Below are positions 40,601 to 50,777 of a DNA stretch of 64,000 nt, one piece after another. The DNA is taken from assembly GCF_910592395.1 (NCBI RefSeq), contig NC_088311.1, forward strand, positions 6,326,501-6,390,500, in the 5' to 3' direction. The notes beneath the pieces are model-generated. The model had not been told where the DNA came from. It ran no database searches and worked only from the letters and a program-made list of their open reading frames with translations. Position 1 is the stretch's first letter, and the number at the start of each line of letters is the position of its first letter. The position numbers and the translations under genes are program-made. Source of the DNA: Lineus longissimus. Its lineage: Eukaryota; Nemertea; Pilidiophora; Heteronemertea; Lineidae.

Positions 40601-41954
40601 TTCCTCCTCAATCATCAAGGTCATAAGACACGTAACTGGTGGTTGCTAAATCACCGATCGCTGTTGGTTACTTCGTCCTGTTAGCATTAGGTACCCCTTA
40701 TAACAGCCTCAATCGACTAACTTTATTTACTGTAACTCTTCTTCAGGTGTGTGGTTTGAAATGGTCACCCGATCATCAGCATTTAGCGTCTGGTGGGAAC
40801 GACAACAAACTCTTTGTTTGGAATATGACAAACCTTAGCCCGGTGCAGACGTACACAGAGCATTTAGCTGCTGTCAAAGCGATTGCCTGGTCACCACATC
40901 AACATGGACTTTTAGCAAGTGGTGGTGGCACGGCCGATCGGTGTATTAGGTTTTGGAATACGCTCACTGGACAGCCGTTACAGTGTGTTGATACCGGGTC
41001 TCAAGTGTGCAATCTAGCCTGGTCAAAACATGCCAATGAATTAGTAAGTGCTTAATTTGTTCTTCATTTGCTTCATTCAAGCGCTATTCAATACCTGTAG
41101 CACGGTGGCCTTGGTGTATTAATCTATAACTGAAATGCTTGCTTTTCATATTTGTATTCCAAAATTATGAAAATATTTCGAATGTGAACCTCTGAATGTC
41201 CGTGAATATGACATATTGGCAAGGTTAGGCAGTATTTTCAATAAATCTTGTATGTTCCACATATCTAAGTGATTCCTGATGGAAATTGTGCTCATTTCAG
41301 GTTAGTACACATGGTTATTCACAAAATCAGATCCTGGTCTGGAAGTACCCATCGCTAGCTCAAATTGCTAAATTAACAGGACATTCCTACAGAGTGCTAT
41401 ATTTGGTAAGTGAAGACTTATGGTGTTTATTCGTCTGAAGATGTTGGTCCAGTATTATGTAAACTACCCTAAAGATGGGAAGGTCTGCTAGAACAAATGT
41501 TCTGTGATGATGATAGCCCTCCGTAAATTCCGTCATTGGAACGATGAATGTTCATGAAAACTGAACTTGGGGACTTGTTTTATCAGAATTACCTGTTGGA
41601 ATTGTTGGCAGCACCCCTCCTCATCTCTAGGAAAGTTGTTGCTCATGGGGAATGCAGTTGAAGAGTGTTGGACAATGCTCAGATTCAGAAGGTCGTTAGC
41701 CACTCTAGGAAATGGAGGGGTCGGAGACAGTTGCCTTTGTGTCCTCACCTTTTGCCTAGGTGCCTTTGAAATGTCTTCCGTCACTAGTTTTAACTCTCAT
41801 ATCTCTGTCTCTTATGCAGGCTATGTCCCCCGATGGTGAAGCAATAGTCACTGGTGCTGGAGATGAAACTTTGAGATTCTGGAACGTATTCAGTAAAACA
41901 CGATCGACGAAGGAATCAAAGTCTGTGCTAAATCTCTTCACTCGGATTCGGTGA
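37697..41954 (+). CDS. FZR1: Fizzy-related/Cdh1, APC/C activator
   Basis: Cdh1 recruits substrates with D-box and KEN degrons to the anaphase-promoting complex in late mitosis and G1. The 12 exons are 37697-37780, 37972-38079, 38450-38584, 38858-38917, 39223-39324, 39580-39735, 39941-40006, 40233-40335, 40470-40591, 40747-41043, 41301-41405 and 41820-41954. They give 490 residues; human has 496. The protein starts [12 protein letters not shown]. The C-box DRFIPSR is at 45-51, followed by a Ser/Pro-rich linker with several CDK-type sites (SPYSLSP, LLRSPRK). Seven WD40 blades begin at [20 protein letters not shown]. It ends with the Ile-Arg tail (NLFTRIR) that docks on APC3. The KILLR-like region is present. 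WD40 sequence is near-identical to vertebrate Cdh1, which rules out Cdc20. Confidence 0.98.
38295..38425 (+). repeat. tRNA-derived SINE-like element in FZR1 intron
   Basis: 'taggctgacagtggaaaaaat' (A-box-like) is followed by 'aaggtcccgggtttgattcc', a near-perfect B box. The tail after it is non-tRNA. It sits just upstream of the exon starting at 38450. Confidence 0.5.
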
Positions 41955-42069
41955 ACAATTTCAGATCTTCCCACGTAACGGGTTAAAGACTTTTAGTACG
42001 TTTCATATTTTAAGGAAACTAGTCATGTTGGGAATGTACACTAAGACTAAAGAGTTTTTATGAAAAGGA

Positions 42070-42200
42070 CAATGGAACCTCTCTATTAAGGACACTGATT
42101 TTGTCCCAAACTGGTCATTTTCATTCAGTTTGACCTCCGTGATCAGGACACCTCTCGTTAATGGACAGCAATTCCCAGTCCCAGGAGTGTGCGTTTTATG
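42070..42200 (+). mobile_element. MITE-like element, truncated
   Basis: It starts 'caatggaacctctctattaa' and carries the family core 'ttttgtcccaaactggtca' and 'tttgacctccgtgatcagg'. The right terminus is lost. It lies in the probable FZR1 3' UTR. Confidence 0.65.
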
Positions 42201-43065
42201 ACAAAAATGACGAAAAATGTCAATTCTATTTTGCAAGATTTTTTATCTACACTTTGTTTTATTATACCAAATTACTCATTTACTAAAAACCAATCATGTA
42301 AAATTAAATAATATCAAGGATGTGTACACATTTCTTCATGAACCTCATTGGACAATTGGAGCCTCGTGTATATATTTTTATTGAGGAAAGTCATACAAAT
42401 AAGGGCAATACATGTATGTTATGTCATTTCTCCTAATAGCCAATGTCCTACATATATAGCCAATTCAATTTGTTTCTGTTTGGGTGAGTTCTTTTAAGAT
42501 CAGTTCAAGCTGTGTTGAACAGTTTTGTGTCTATTTTTAGTTTCCAGTGAAGACCAATGCACTACCCAGATATGTTGTCAGAAAGGTGTGGGAATATTTT
42601 CATTTGCTCGCATGGTTATATTTTTAATTCAATGTGAAGTCAGTTTTTATGTGAATCATGCATAGAATCTCATGTTCATGTAATGTTTTAGAAGGAAGAG
42701 GATGATCAAAGGGTTTTTTCCAAGGCTTGGGTAGATGAGATGGGCATTTTTTTTTGGGGGGGGGGGGGGTTAACTACATGTACAGGGATAAGATCAACGG
42801 GTGATCAGATGTATAGTAATTTTCAAATGTAAAGACATTTTTATTTTAGTGGTGCACACTGCAGTAAGATTGCCAGTGTGGGTGTGAGTGAGAATATTTA
42901 TTTGTGCGTGTGAGATTCATTTTGTGTTGTGGTAAAATCATGTCGGAAATGACTGTATTCTGTAATTTTTTTAAGTTCTTGTAAAGAAAGGTATATCATG
43001 CTCTATTTGAGCATCTTATATAGAAAATCTAGTTATGTACATGTACATTTAGTTTATCATCGAGA

Positions 43066-43071
43066 AATAAA
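43066..43071 (+). terminator. candidate polyadenylation signal of FZR1
   Basis: Canonical AATAAA about 1.1 kb after the FZR1 stop codon. It is the first strong one in AT-rich UTR-like sequence. Confidence 0.45.
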
Positions 43072-44829
43072 GAGGTCATGTAATTAATGAAGTCTTTTTT
43101 ATGTTGCCTGTGTGAGCCCATGATCATGATGTTAGACCTGTGGAAGTAGACAAAGACAAGGTTGGAGAAATCGTGTTTATTTCGAAAAAGACACCACCTT
43201 AGCTGGGAAGAGCATTTAAAACTATAAGAAATAAGAGGCCTTAAAGGGACTACATATTACCCCAACAGTCATACATCTAGATCTGCGACAAGTACATGTA
43301 TTGCACCCTTCCCATTTTGGCCTCCAGACCTTGCTGACTGACAAGACAACCGGTTGTGAGAGGATGGCCAGTTGTCAGTCTCAGCTGAAATGGACAGGAT
43401 GGTCAGTTTGATGTAACAGATAGGCAGTGTGCAACACCAACTGAAACGAAATTATTCTGTGAAGTGCCATTGCAAAGCTCGAGGAGTATTGATTGGATTT
43501 GGATAAGGTAGTCATGCCCCTACCATCCAGATCTGTTCAGACGTCCTGGGAACTAGATTGTGATAAGCCCTGTGCCGTGGTGTCTGTTTTGTGACAGGTA
43601 AATTATGTCCTGTCTGGTCCCCAGATCTTAGCTCTCACAAGATTGTGATAAGGCCTTCTGCAGCTAGCTACAACAATATGGCAAAAGCAATCACATCTTC
43701 CTCGTCCATGACTAGCTACCACGAGATTGTGACGAAGTTGCCAGGCCTTGGTCTTTCGTACCAGCTTTCCAAAGATTGTGACGATCTTGGTATTCTGTGT
43801 CTGGCTGTCACGAGATGGTCCGATATCGGGCTAATTCGTTGAATATTAGTTGTCACAAGACTGTTATGGAGCATTAAGACATAACGTCCTTATTAATATG
43901 ATAATGTGATTTGCAAGTAACTAAGGAATAGCATTCGATCGTCCCAGGTTTAGGATAATACAAGCCACGAGCCGCGCATTTCTATCGATCGATGACCACT
44001 GACCGCTGACCTATCGATAACTGGAACATTAACATGCAAGGTTGTGTCATTATTAGTTTACATCGAGAATTGCATGAATATCAATTTGCTAGCGTCAGAG
44101 GTGACATAAGCTCTAGCTCTGCCATTTTCGCGTCGTTTAGATTGGGCCAACTTCCAGCGGAGTTATTCGATATTTGCCCGACATAGGTTCGTCGTATACA
44201 TGAGAGGCCTCTTGGTCGGACTTATGTGTGGAATACAACGGTTGGAAAAACCTAAACCTATATAGGCCTGTATTCGTCGCAGCTGTGCCCTTACATGTCC
44301 TCAAGTCCTACTACATGTGTAGAATATGCTCGTGGTAAATTTTCAAATGCAGGGCAACAGGTTTTAAATATCTGGTAAGTTCTACGTATTGTTTTCCATG
44401 AGATCTAGGTAATGATATTATTGGGCAGTTTAATTTGTATTTCATTTGAGGTGTGCCACGATATGACGAGGATTGTAAAACGGTCAGGGGCCGTTGTGAC
44501 TGCCAATAAGTCTTATTTTCATGCTCCGACCTGTCCTTAAGGTTGTGACGGCACCTGGCTGAGTTTGCAGCATATTATTTTCATATTTTGTATATACATA
44601 ATAGTTTTTGACTCTCTAGCCCAATAGGACACGTCAATAAAATACTCTGAATTTGATACAGATGATAAGGGATTGCGAGTAGCTGAAATTGATTTTTCTG
44701 GCCGGGGCCTCCAGTTCCTCAGCGAGGTGCTTTGCGGGCCGTCCGAACTCTGACTGGTCATGTGGTCTCCGAGTCTTGGGCTTTACGATAGGTTGTGACA
44801 TAACTATGGATGGCCCACCGTCGACAAAA

Positions 44830-44859
44830 GTGTGTGTGTGTGTGTGGGGGGGGGGGGGG
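44830..44859. repeat. (TG)n followed by poly-G
   Basis: Eight TG units followed directly by a run of about 13 G. A simple-sequence tract with potential to form unusual DNA structure. Confidence 0.9.
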
Positions 44860-45323
44860 TGATGAATTCTGGGGATGTTGATGGACAGTGGATATCTCCT
44901 TAACCCCAATTTTAAGTCACCACCCGTGGTCGCCGTAAGTTTGAGATGAAAAAATTCTACCATCTTGATGGATGGTGAGAGACAATTGGCACTGCATGCC
45001 CCAGCTCGTCCTGTGGGTATACCCCTGCTGGTTACGCGTGTTGTCTCTGTTGGCTGACCTCATAAAGCTATATACAAACATAGTAGAGGCATTCTTTGTT
45101 CTGGCGTGACATGCCCAACGAATATCTGTGTAAACCATGGGCCGGGCATATAACTCATTCTCAGGACAACAGTCAAACAATAGGCTGTTTGAGAGTTTTT
45201 CGTATTCGGTCAACATGGCTGGCAAATATTGCCCCGTATAGCAATGGAAAGCATACTGACTGTGCTGATTTGATCCATAGGTGAGTTCAAATGCGGACAG
45301 TCTACGATACTGGTGGCCAACCA

Positions 45324-45400
45324 TCTATAGACTCCCGGGGCAGTCTATTTCGTCATCCTGATCAACTCTTCTCCAACGGGCGACAGGACGGGTCCGGGAA
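45324..45400 (-). repeat. hairpin repeat family copy 1 (reverse)
   Basis: It contains 'tagactcccggggcagtcta' followed by 'tttcgtcatcctga', the reverse complement of the 'gacgaaatggactgcacagg' core in copies 4 and 5. The far part, 'gggcgacaggacgg', matches the middle of copy 4. Confidence 0.65.
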
Positions 45401-45929
45401 CCAATCTCTTGACCCGCTCGTACTTGGCTGGTGGTGAAATCTGGTTTTAGGTTAACTCTAACTTGCCGGGATCCGACATGGCTTGTCAATTCCTGTGCTC
45501 TCCCTTTAATTTAAAAACGTTTGTCCGGGGGTTGATGGTGCAGGGATATGGATCATTGCTGATTGGCTGTCAGAACGGACCATGCACTTTCATGTTGCTT
45601 GCCGGGGACGGTTAATGACTAAAGTTAAACAATCAATAGAGTTTCCATCCCTCGGTGAAATCCATTCGCTCGACGTATACACCGGAACCATTGAAAGATT
45701 CGGAACAAATGGCCTGACATTAAGCTCGCTCGGAAATCAAATTGTCGGCGCTTTCCAACGTGTTTATATACCGCCGGTTCTAGATATTAATGTACCAAAC
45801 TTCATGATGTAGGCCTAGGACATGACCTTGTTCACCCTGATCAAAAACTGAAATTATGTACTTTGTCCACCTAATTCTCTCTGACACAGTTTCACATAAT
45901 GAAGTGTTTGCTGTACACATTCAAGCAGA

Positions 45930-45992
45930 GCTCTATATGCACTCCCGAGGCAGTGGTCTATTCGTCATCCTGAAGATTTGACGCGAGGGGCG
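45930..45992 (-). repeat. hairpin repeat family copy 2 (reverse, partial)
   Basis: It reads 'gcactcccgaggcagtggtc' then 'tattcgtcatcctga', collinear with copy 1 and ending in unrelated sequence. It lies about 120 bp upstream of the IP6K start codon. Confidence 0.6.
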
Positions 45993-46107
45993 AAATTCAC
46001 TGCGTTTCGAGGTTGGAAAGTAGCCTGTAGCTATATGGTCATCATTATAGTGGGTCAGAACGTTTGTGATTGCAGGTTGATAAAAGACACGTCCCCTCGA
46101 TTCAAAA

Positions 46108-48491
46108 ATGACGAATGGAACAGGCGACAACGATAGTGAAGGTGGCCCAGCATCCGATGTTCCAGTGTCTGATGAAACTGGTGGCCCGACGTCGTTGCAG
46201 CCATTCGTCCACCAAGTTGGAGGCCATTCTAACATGTTCACCTATGAAGGAAACACAATCTGTAAGCCCTTGTTCGAGAAGGAATACGACTTCTACCAAA
46301 CCATGCCAGAAGAAATGAGACCGTTTACTCCAATTTGTAAAGGTAGGTTGACATGGGCGGATGACTGACCTTATTTGGTCCTCGGCAAGAATGGTCGCCA
46401 TGATGACGAAATGGACTGCACGGGATTCTAAAGCGCTCTTGCTGCTGTTCACTTCTGAAGCAGTTATTCGTCATCTAAAATCTTTCCTACATGTGCAAGG
46501 GACCGGATGAGCGGCTATATTCATTTTTCCGTCGCTAACTAAATCTAGTTGGTCGGGTATCGTCATCGTGTCAGCATGATTGTCTCTCTCTAACGCCGAC
46601 TGTCTCCTCGGGGAGAAGTTACAAGTCGACACTAATTTCCCCTTTATTTAGGTAATTTGGACGTTATGTTCCACAAAGACGCCAGCAGCCAAGTGCACAT
46701 CAGTATCGTGTCTCCTGTCCGACCACTTCGAGGGGAAAATGGGATAATTTTAAAGACCGACGAAAGTGATGAGGAGCCCGAAAAGGAAGACCGTCAGCCG
46801 CTTGCGGACCAAACGGAAAGGTAATGAGAAAGTCGGGACTGTCCATGCAAGCAGACCGTGGGATGTCCTGAGTCTTATCCCAAAATGACTCGGGAGTTTG
46901 GACAGAATCGTCACTTACCCAAATAATATCCACGAAAGACGGCATTTGTATATTATACTGGCATCTTACCACAAAGGAAGGACGTGATAGAGTGACCTTC
47001 CTTCGCCGACCTTTCTCTTACCATGCTCATGCTTTTTCGATTCTGTATTGCTCTTCAGGTCTTCGGCTGTGATTTCAAACTCGAACTTCGAGAAGAATCC
47101 GTGGAGTGAGCGGTGTCACAAGAGGATGTTAGACCAGATGACATGTGAATCAGAGGGACCAATGAGTATCCTTGTCCCACTTAAGGAACGGAGTCAAAGA
47201 ATGTTATGCCCGTCCCAAGAATCTTTTTTATGCAACTCTAAGGGCAGCTACTCATGTTAATCTGTGGATGGGGTTTCGTGTTTTGATTGGACTGCAGAAG
47301 GGTGGAGGTTTCTCTCGACTTTCTTGCTAAACGTGCTTTGCTAAACTTCTCTAACGTGCCTGACGAAATTCCTTAACAAATTAACCAGAATACATCATAC
47401 TTGAGAACGCAGTCATTGGTTTCAAGATCCCGAGTATCCTCGATCTGAAAATGGGGACCAGGCAACACGGACTAGATGACAATGAGTTCAAGACAGATTT
47501 GAAGATATGTCGTTGTTTGTCGTCAACAACTTGTACCCTTGGGTTTAGAGTGGGCGGAATGCAGGTAAGACTGGTGATGCGGGTATTGGTGAACACGTAC
47601 GAGTCCGGAGCACTACTGTCCGGAGAAGCCTTTATGCCTTGTTCTGACTTCGTCAGACCGTTGCATTGTCCTGAGCAGTCACACAGATCGTCGGCGGCCA
47701 ACTGACGTGCCTCGCGCTCCAGACGCAGTGGACCGGCCTCGTCCTGTCGCTCGGAAGAGGACGGTCAGGACGAAATGGACTGCATAGGAGTCTAACGCTA
47801 CCATGCAGAGTTCGACTTCAGTATTGTCTCCGATGCTGTCGGAGTATGAACTGTTTATTTCACTAATACAAGCCGATGTAATGATACCATAGCACTTCTA
47901 CTTTTTCAGGTGTATCAAAAGGACACTGGTGAATTCCTCCGTTATAATAAATACTCGGTTGAAACAATCAACAGGGACACGATCCACGAACCAGTTTATA
48001 AATTTCTGTACAATGGTGTTAGATTAAGATTGGAACTGGTTGATTTGATAGTAGAAAAATTGCGAGCGATTTCTCTGGCGGTGGCGAAAAGGAATGACAT
48101 TCGAATGTTCTCGAGCTCATTGATGGTTATGTATGAGAGTGTTGAGAACCCAAGTGCGACGGATGAGGATACCGCGCTTGACTGTGAGAAGAGTTGGGAA
48201 GGTAACTTGCAAATTGACAGCTCGGACTCGGTCTCGCAATCGCCGCTGTCCGCTACGAGTCATTCTATTGCCAATTCAAGTATGAACATCGCCTCAGGTT
48301 TAACGAACTCAAAGAATAAGGATGTCTCCGATTTGAAGGTTGATATTAAGATGATAGATTTCGCGCATTCATTCCACACAGCTTCAAGAACTGATGTTAA
48401 ATTTGTCGGACCTGATGCTGGTTATATATTCGGCCTCGAGAATCTTATTAAGATTTTCCTTAACGTTAAAGAAAGGAATTCCGAATCTTGA
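46108..48491 (+). CDS. IP6K: inositol hexakisphosphate kinase, copy 1
   Basis: IP6Ks phosphorylate InsP6 to the pyrophosphate 5-InsP7 with ATP. The five exons are 46108-46342, 46652-46820, 47059-47165, 47389-47564 and 47910-48491, giving 422 residues; human IP6K1-3 are about 410-440. The N-terminus has [15 protein letters not shown] and the KEYDFYQ motif. The family signature PxxxDxKxG is [14 protein letters not shown] in exon 4, and GFRVGGMQVY follows. Later come SSSLMVMYES (the SSLL-type motif) and DIKMIDFAHSFH (metal-binding Asp), then GPDAGYIFGLENLIKIF. An acidic, Glu-rich insert lies in exon 2. The intron phases (1,2,1,0) and the 176-bp exon 4 are the same as in the copy at 52653-54827. 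The exon 4 acceptor has a weak pyrimidine tract but keeps frame. Vertebrate subtype cannot be assigned. Confidence 0.93.
46378..46435 (+). repeat. hairpin repeat family copy 3 (partial)
   Basis: The core 'tgatgacgaaatggactgca' followed by 'cgggattcta' lies in the first intron of IP6K copy 1. It is the right half of the family only. Confidence 0.6.
47695..47798 (+). repeat. hairpin repeat family copy 4
   Basis: Near full length, in the last intron of IP6K copy 1. It runs from 'gctccagacgcagtggaccg' through 'ggacgaaatggactgcatag' to 'gagtcta'. The two ends are rough inverted complements (ACTCC..GCAGT against ACTGC..GGAGT), as in a MITE. Confidence 0.7.
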
Positions 48492-49169
48492 TGTTTAGGA
48501 CGACGTTGCATGACTGCATGCCCTAAGTCAGTCGCTTTGGCGAAGAGACACTTAACTCACAATTTATTGAGAACATCAACGCTGTGTTCGTTTAGGTTCG
48601 GAAGGTGTCAAGTTCTCATGGGTGAACAATTTCCATCTGATCGATTGTAAGACAGACTGTTCGGGGGTGACAGAATACTATGCGCCGTTGTCCATAAACC
48701 TCCGTGGTGACATGCTTTCGACTACAAATGCTAGTGGGTGATGGAATAGCCTTCTTGCACTGGGATGGAAGCATTGCCGGAAATGTTCTTAAGTTTCACT
48801 GCTCTTGGTAACGACGCGCACACTTGGTTAATCTGCCCGTGTGATGTCGTGTGGCCGCAACGACAATGATACGCCGGGTATCATATTCTGTATAGGAGTA
48901 TTTTGTATCGCCGTTTTCCGCTTGCAAGGTATTGGAAATAGGTTAATAGGCCTACTGCATGTATATACATGCATACGTACTAGTATCAAAAACATTAACA
49001 TCCTATAACTATTTGAGTAATAAAAAATTTCTGTATGCAATATATATATAGATAATTGTTTTGGTATTTTTGGGTCTTCTATCCATCGCAATATGCGGCA
49101 TCATGTTCAGATACTTTGAGGTTTTGACATTGCTCATTTGGGAGTTGCAACTATATAGCCAGCTGATAG

Positions 49170-49270
49170 CCGCCGAGCTCCTTCGCACTCCGGACGCAGT
49201 TGACCGGCCCGTCGCCCGGTGCATCGAGGAAGACGAGTAGGATGACGAAATGGACTGCACAGGAGTCTAC
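49170..49270 (+). repeat. hairpin repeat family copy 5
   Basis: It runs from 'cgcactccggacgcagttga' through 'gatgacgaaatggactgcac' to 'aggagtcta'. It is close to copy 4 along its length, with the same inverted ends. It lies about 700 bp beyond the IP6K stop. Confidence 0.7.
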
Positions 49271-49540
49271 TGTTGTATAGTAATTGTAAAACCTTTCTTA
49301 TGAGTAGCACTGTAATGTGTAATTCTTGGAATTAAGTGTGCGAGATTATTGGAATTGGGTATCAGATAAGATACCTGTGAAAATTCCCACGGTCTACTTT
49401 TAATCCTCCATTCTCCCCAGCGTGATCAATTACGTCAGCATTGATGCGGCTCCTCATTGGATGGAGACGCATCAACGTTGCCCCCTGATTGGTGCAGACA
49501 AAGCTGCGCGTGAATACAAAACAGCTGTCCGCACGCTCTC

Positions 49541-49543
<3 letters not shown>

Positions 49544-49572
<29 letters not shown>
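49544..49572. repeat. (GA)n microsatellite
   Basis: About fourteen GA dinucleotides in a row in intergenic DNA. Confidence 0.9.
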
Positions 49573-49576
<4 letters not shown>

Positions 49577-49676
49577 AGCGATAGAGAGTTATTCCAGTCT
49601 CCCGAGTATTTTATAATCACGTGCACGAATCGTTTCAGAACTTATTACGTTTGTAACCTGTGCAAATACAACACTA

Positions 49677-50155
49677 CCCCTCTTCGAATTCGATACTGGC
49701 CTCCGCACCACGTGTGAACGTTTGGCGCGCTCGCAGGCTGTACGCACTGGCAGACGACAGAGCCGGCGAACGTTACCAGAAATGTATTTCCGTTTGAATT
49801 CTTTAACGAAATAAATCGGTTATCAAAGTCTTTATCTCCGAGATGGGTATCCCCTGCTGCCGAATTATCTTCAAAATGGGAATCCTTCGTCGACATTAAA
49901 GATCTAAAGTCCTGCTTCCCAAATCAAAGATTCACCCCTACTTGTCCCATCCATGCATACGAATGGCCGGTCGCAGTGGGCGCACGTTTCGTCCCCGGGG
50001 TTTAGTCTAGCAATCCGACAAGACCGGCCTGGGCCGATCGGAGCCTATTTCAATGGGCTTTAATCCGACCAGCGTCCTTCCTCCGTCGTTGAAATACGCC
50101 GGGACAGTGACGACAACGTCCGTCACTTTCTGGTCCAAGAACGCCGAGGTCCACT
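49677..50155 (-). pseudogene. degenerate Hsp70 fragment
   Basis: Reading the minus strand and allowing frame changes, pieces of the Hsp70 nucleotide-binding domain appear in the correct order and spacing. They are VTDVVVTVPAYFND (about 50140-50090), then KDAGRIK in another frame, PTATGHSYA where the family has PTAAAIAYG, FDLGSRTLDL for FDLGGGTFDV, AAGDTHLGDKDFDNRF (about 49850-49800), FVKEFKRKY, RTACERAKR and ASIEFEEG (about 49680). That spans roughly residues 130-285 of Hsp70 in about 480 bp without introns. Several frameshifts and a stop interrupt it, so it cannot make a chaperone. It could be a decayed retrocopy or a broken copy of an intronless Hsp70 gene. Both ends fade into unrelated sequence. 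Confidence 0.8.
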
Positions 50156-50329
50156 TGATAGTCATGAACTGGCAAATGACCCTGGTATGCGAAAACAAAC
50201 CTAATTTTCAATGTTCCGAAGCCCAAGGCTTGGCAGCCCTGCTATTCCCAAAATACCTCAAAGAGAAACCATTTCCCATTTCCTCCCGGACAAGCCAAAA
50301 TTGATTCCTTTTACAAATAGAATTGAACA

Positions 50330-50777
50330 GCAGACTCATGATTCAATGGATCCTTGCCCACTGCGGCATTCCAGGAAACAACAGAGCTGATCTACTTGCC
50401 AAAGGTGGAAGCCAACAACATCAGGAAGAATCTGCTACCTCCTACAGGGAAGTGAAGCAGTCCTAAAACAGGCCAACCAACCACCTTGCAGGAGAGAAGA
50501 GGGGACCTTAAAAGCAACACGACAGAAGAGAGGCGACTACTACCTTCCGTCCTAGGGCAGGTCACTGCAGACGAAGAGGAGAAACATGGAAGTCTGGAAG
50601 GTGCCAGCGCTACGCACCACATTAGACACCAGAGGATGTGCTCAAGAACTTCCCACTGGGACGCAGAGAGATTGGTTACATGGCCAAACAATGCTTCAAC
50701 AAGACAATACTCTAGGGGACAAGGGTGGAACAGGAGTCAATGGCCAGGTTTCTAAGAGACACAGGCCTGTTTAAAGA
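50330..50777 (+). mobile_element. non-LTR retrotransposon 3' remnant (RNase H domain end)
   Basis: Translation from 50337 gives IQWILAHCGIPGNNRADLLA, followed by KGGSQ. This matches the last block of the RNase H domain found in many non-LTR retrotransposons (W-I-P-A-H-C-G-I-x-G-N-E-x-A-D-x-L-A-K). Downstream, in shifted frames, TPEDVLKNFP resembles the 'D-T-P-E-H-V-L-x-x-C-P' segment that follows in such elements, then ERLVTWPNN and MARFLRDTGLF. Frameshifts and lost catalytic regions show it is dead. I cannot assign the clade. Confidence 0.75.

Larger units (their letters stand above)
41955..46107. other. FZR1 3' UTR and IP6K upstream region
   Basis: The FZR1 3' UTR probably runs to the AATAAA at 43066-43071 and carries an inverted-repeat element (42070-42200). 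Beyond it, 43550-43830 holds spaced copies of AGATTGTGAYRA, 44830-44859 holds a (GT)n(G)n run, and 45324-45992 holds two reverse copies of the hairpin repeat family that recurs around the IP6K gene. A 135-codon reverse frame (44917-45324) resembles nothing I know. A TATA-like 'tttatata' lies near 45763. Confidence 0.55.
48492..49640. other. IP6K copy 1 downstream region
   Basis: Contains the probable 3' UTR of IP6K copy 1 with an AATAAA at 49019-49024. It also holds copy 5 of the hairpin repeat and a (GA)n run at 49544-49572. I see no protein-coding sequence. Confidence 0.5.

Noticed and set aside
44917-45324. 135-codon minus-strand ORF
   Set aside because: The longest unexplained frame in the gap, but it shows no family similarity, signal peptide or splice context. 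It ends against a repeat copy and is probably chance.
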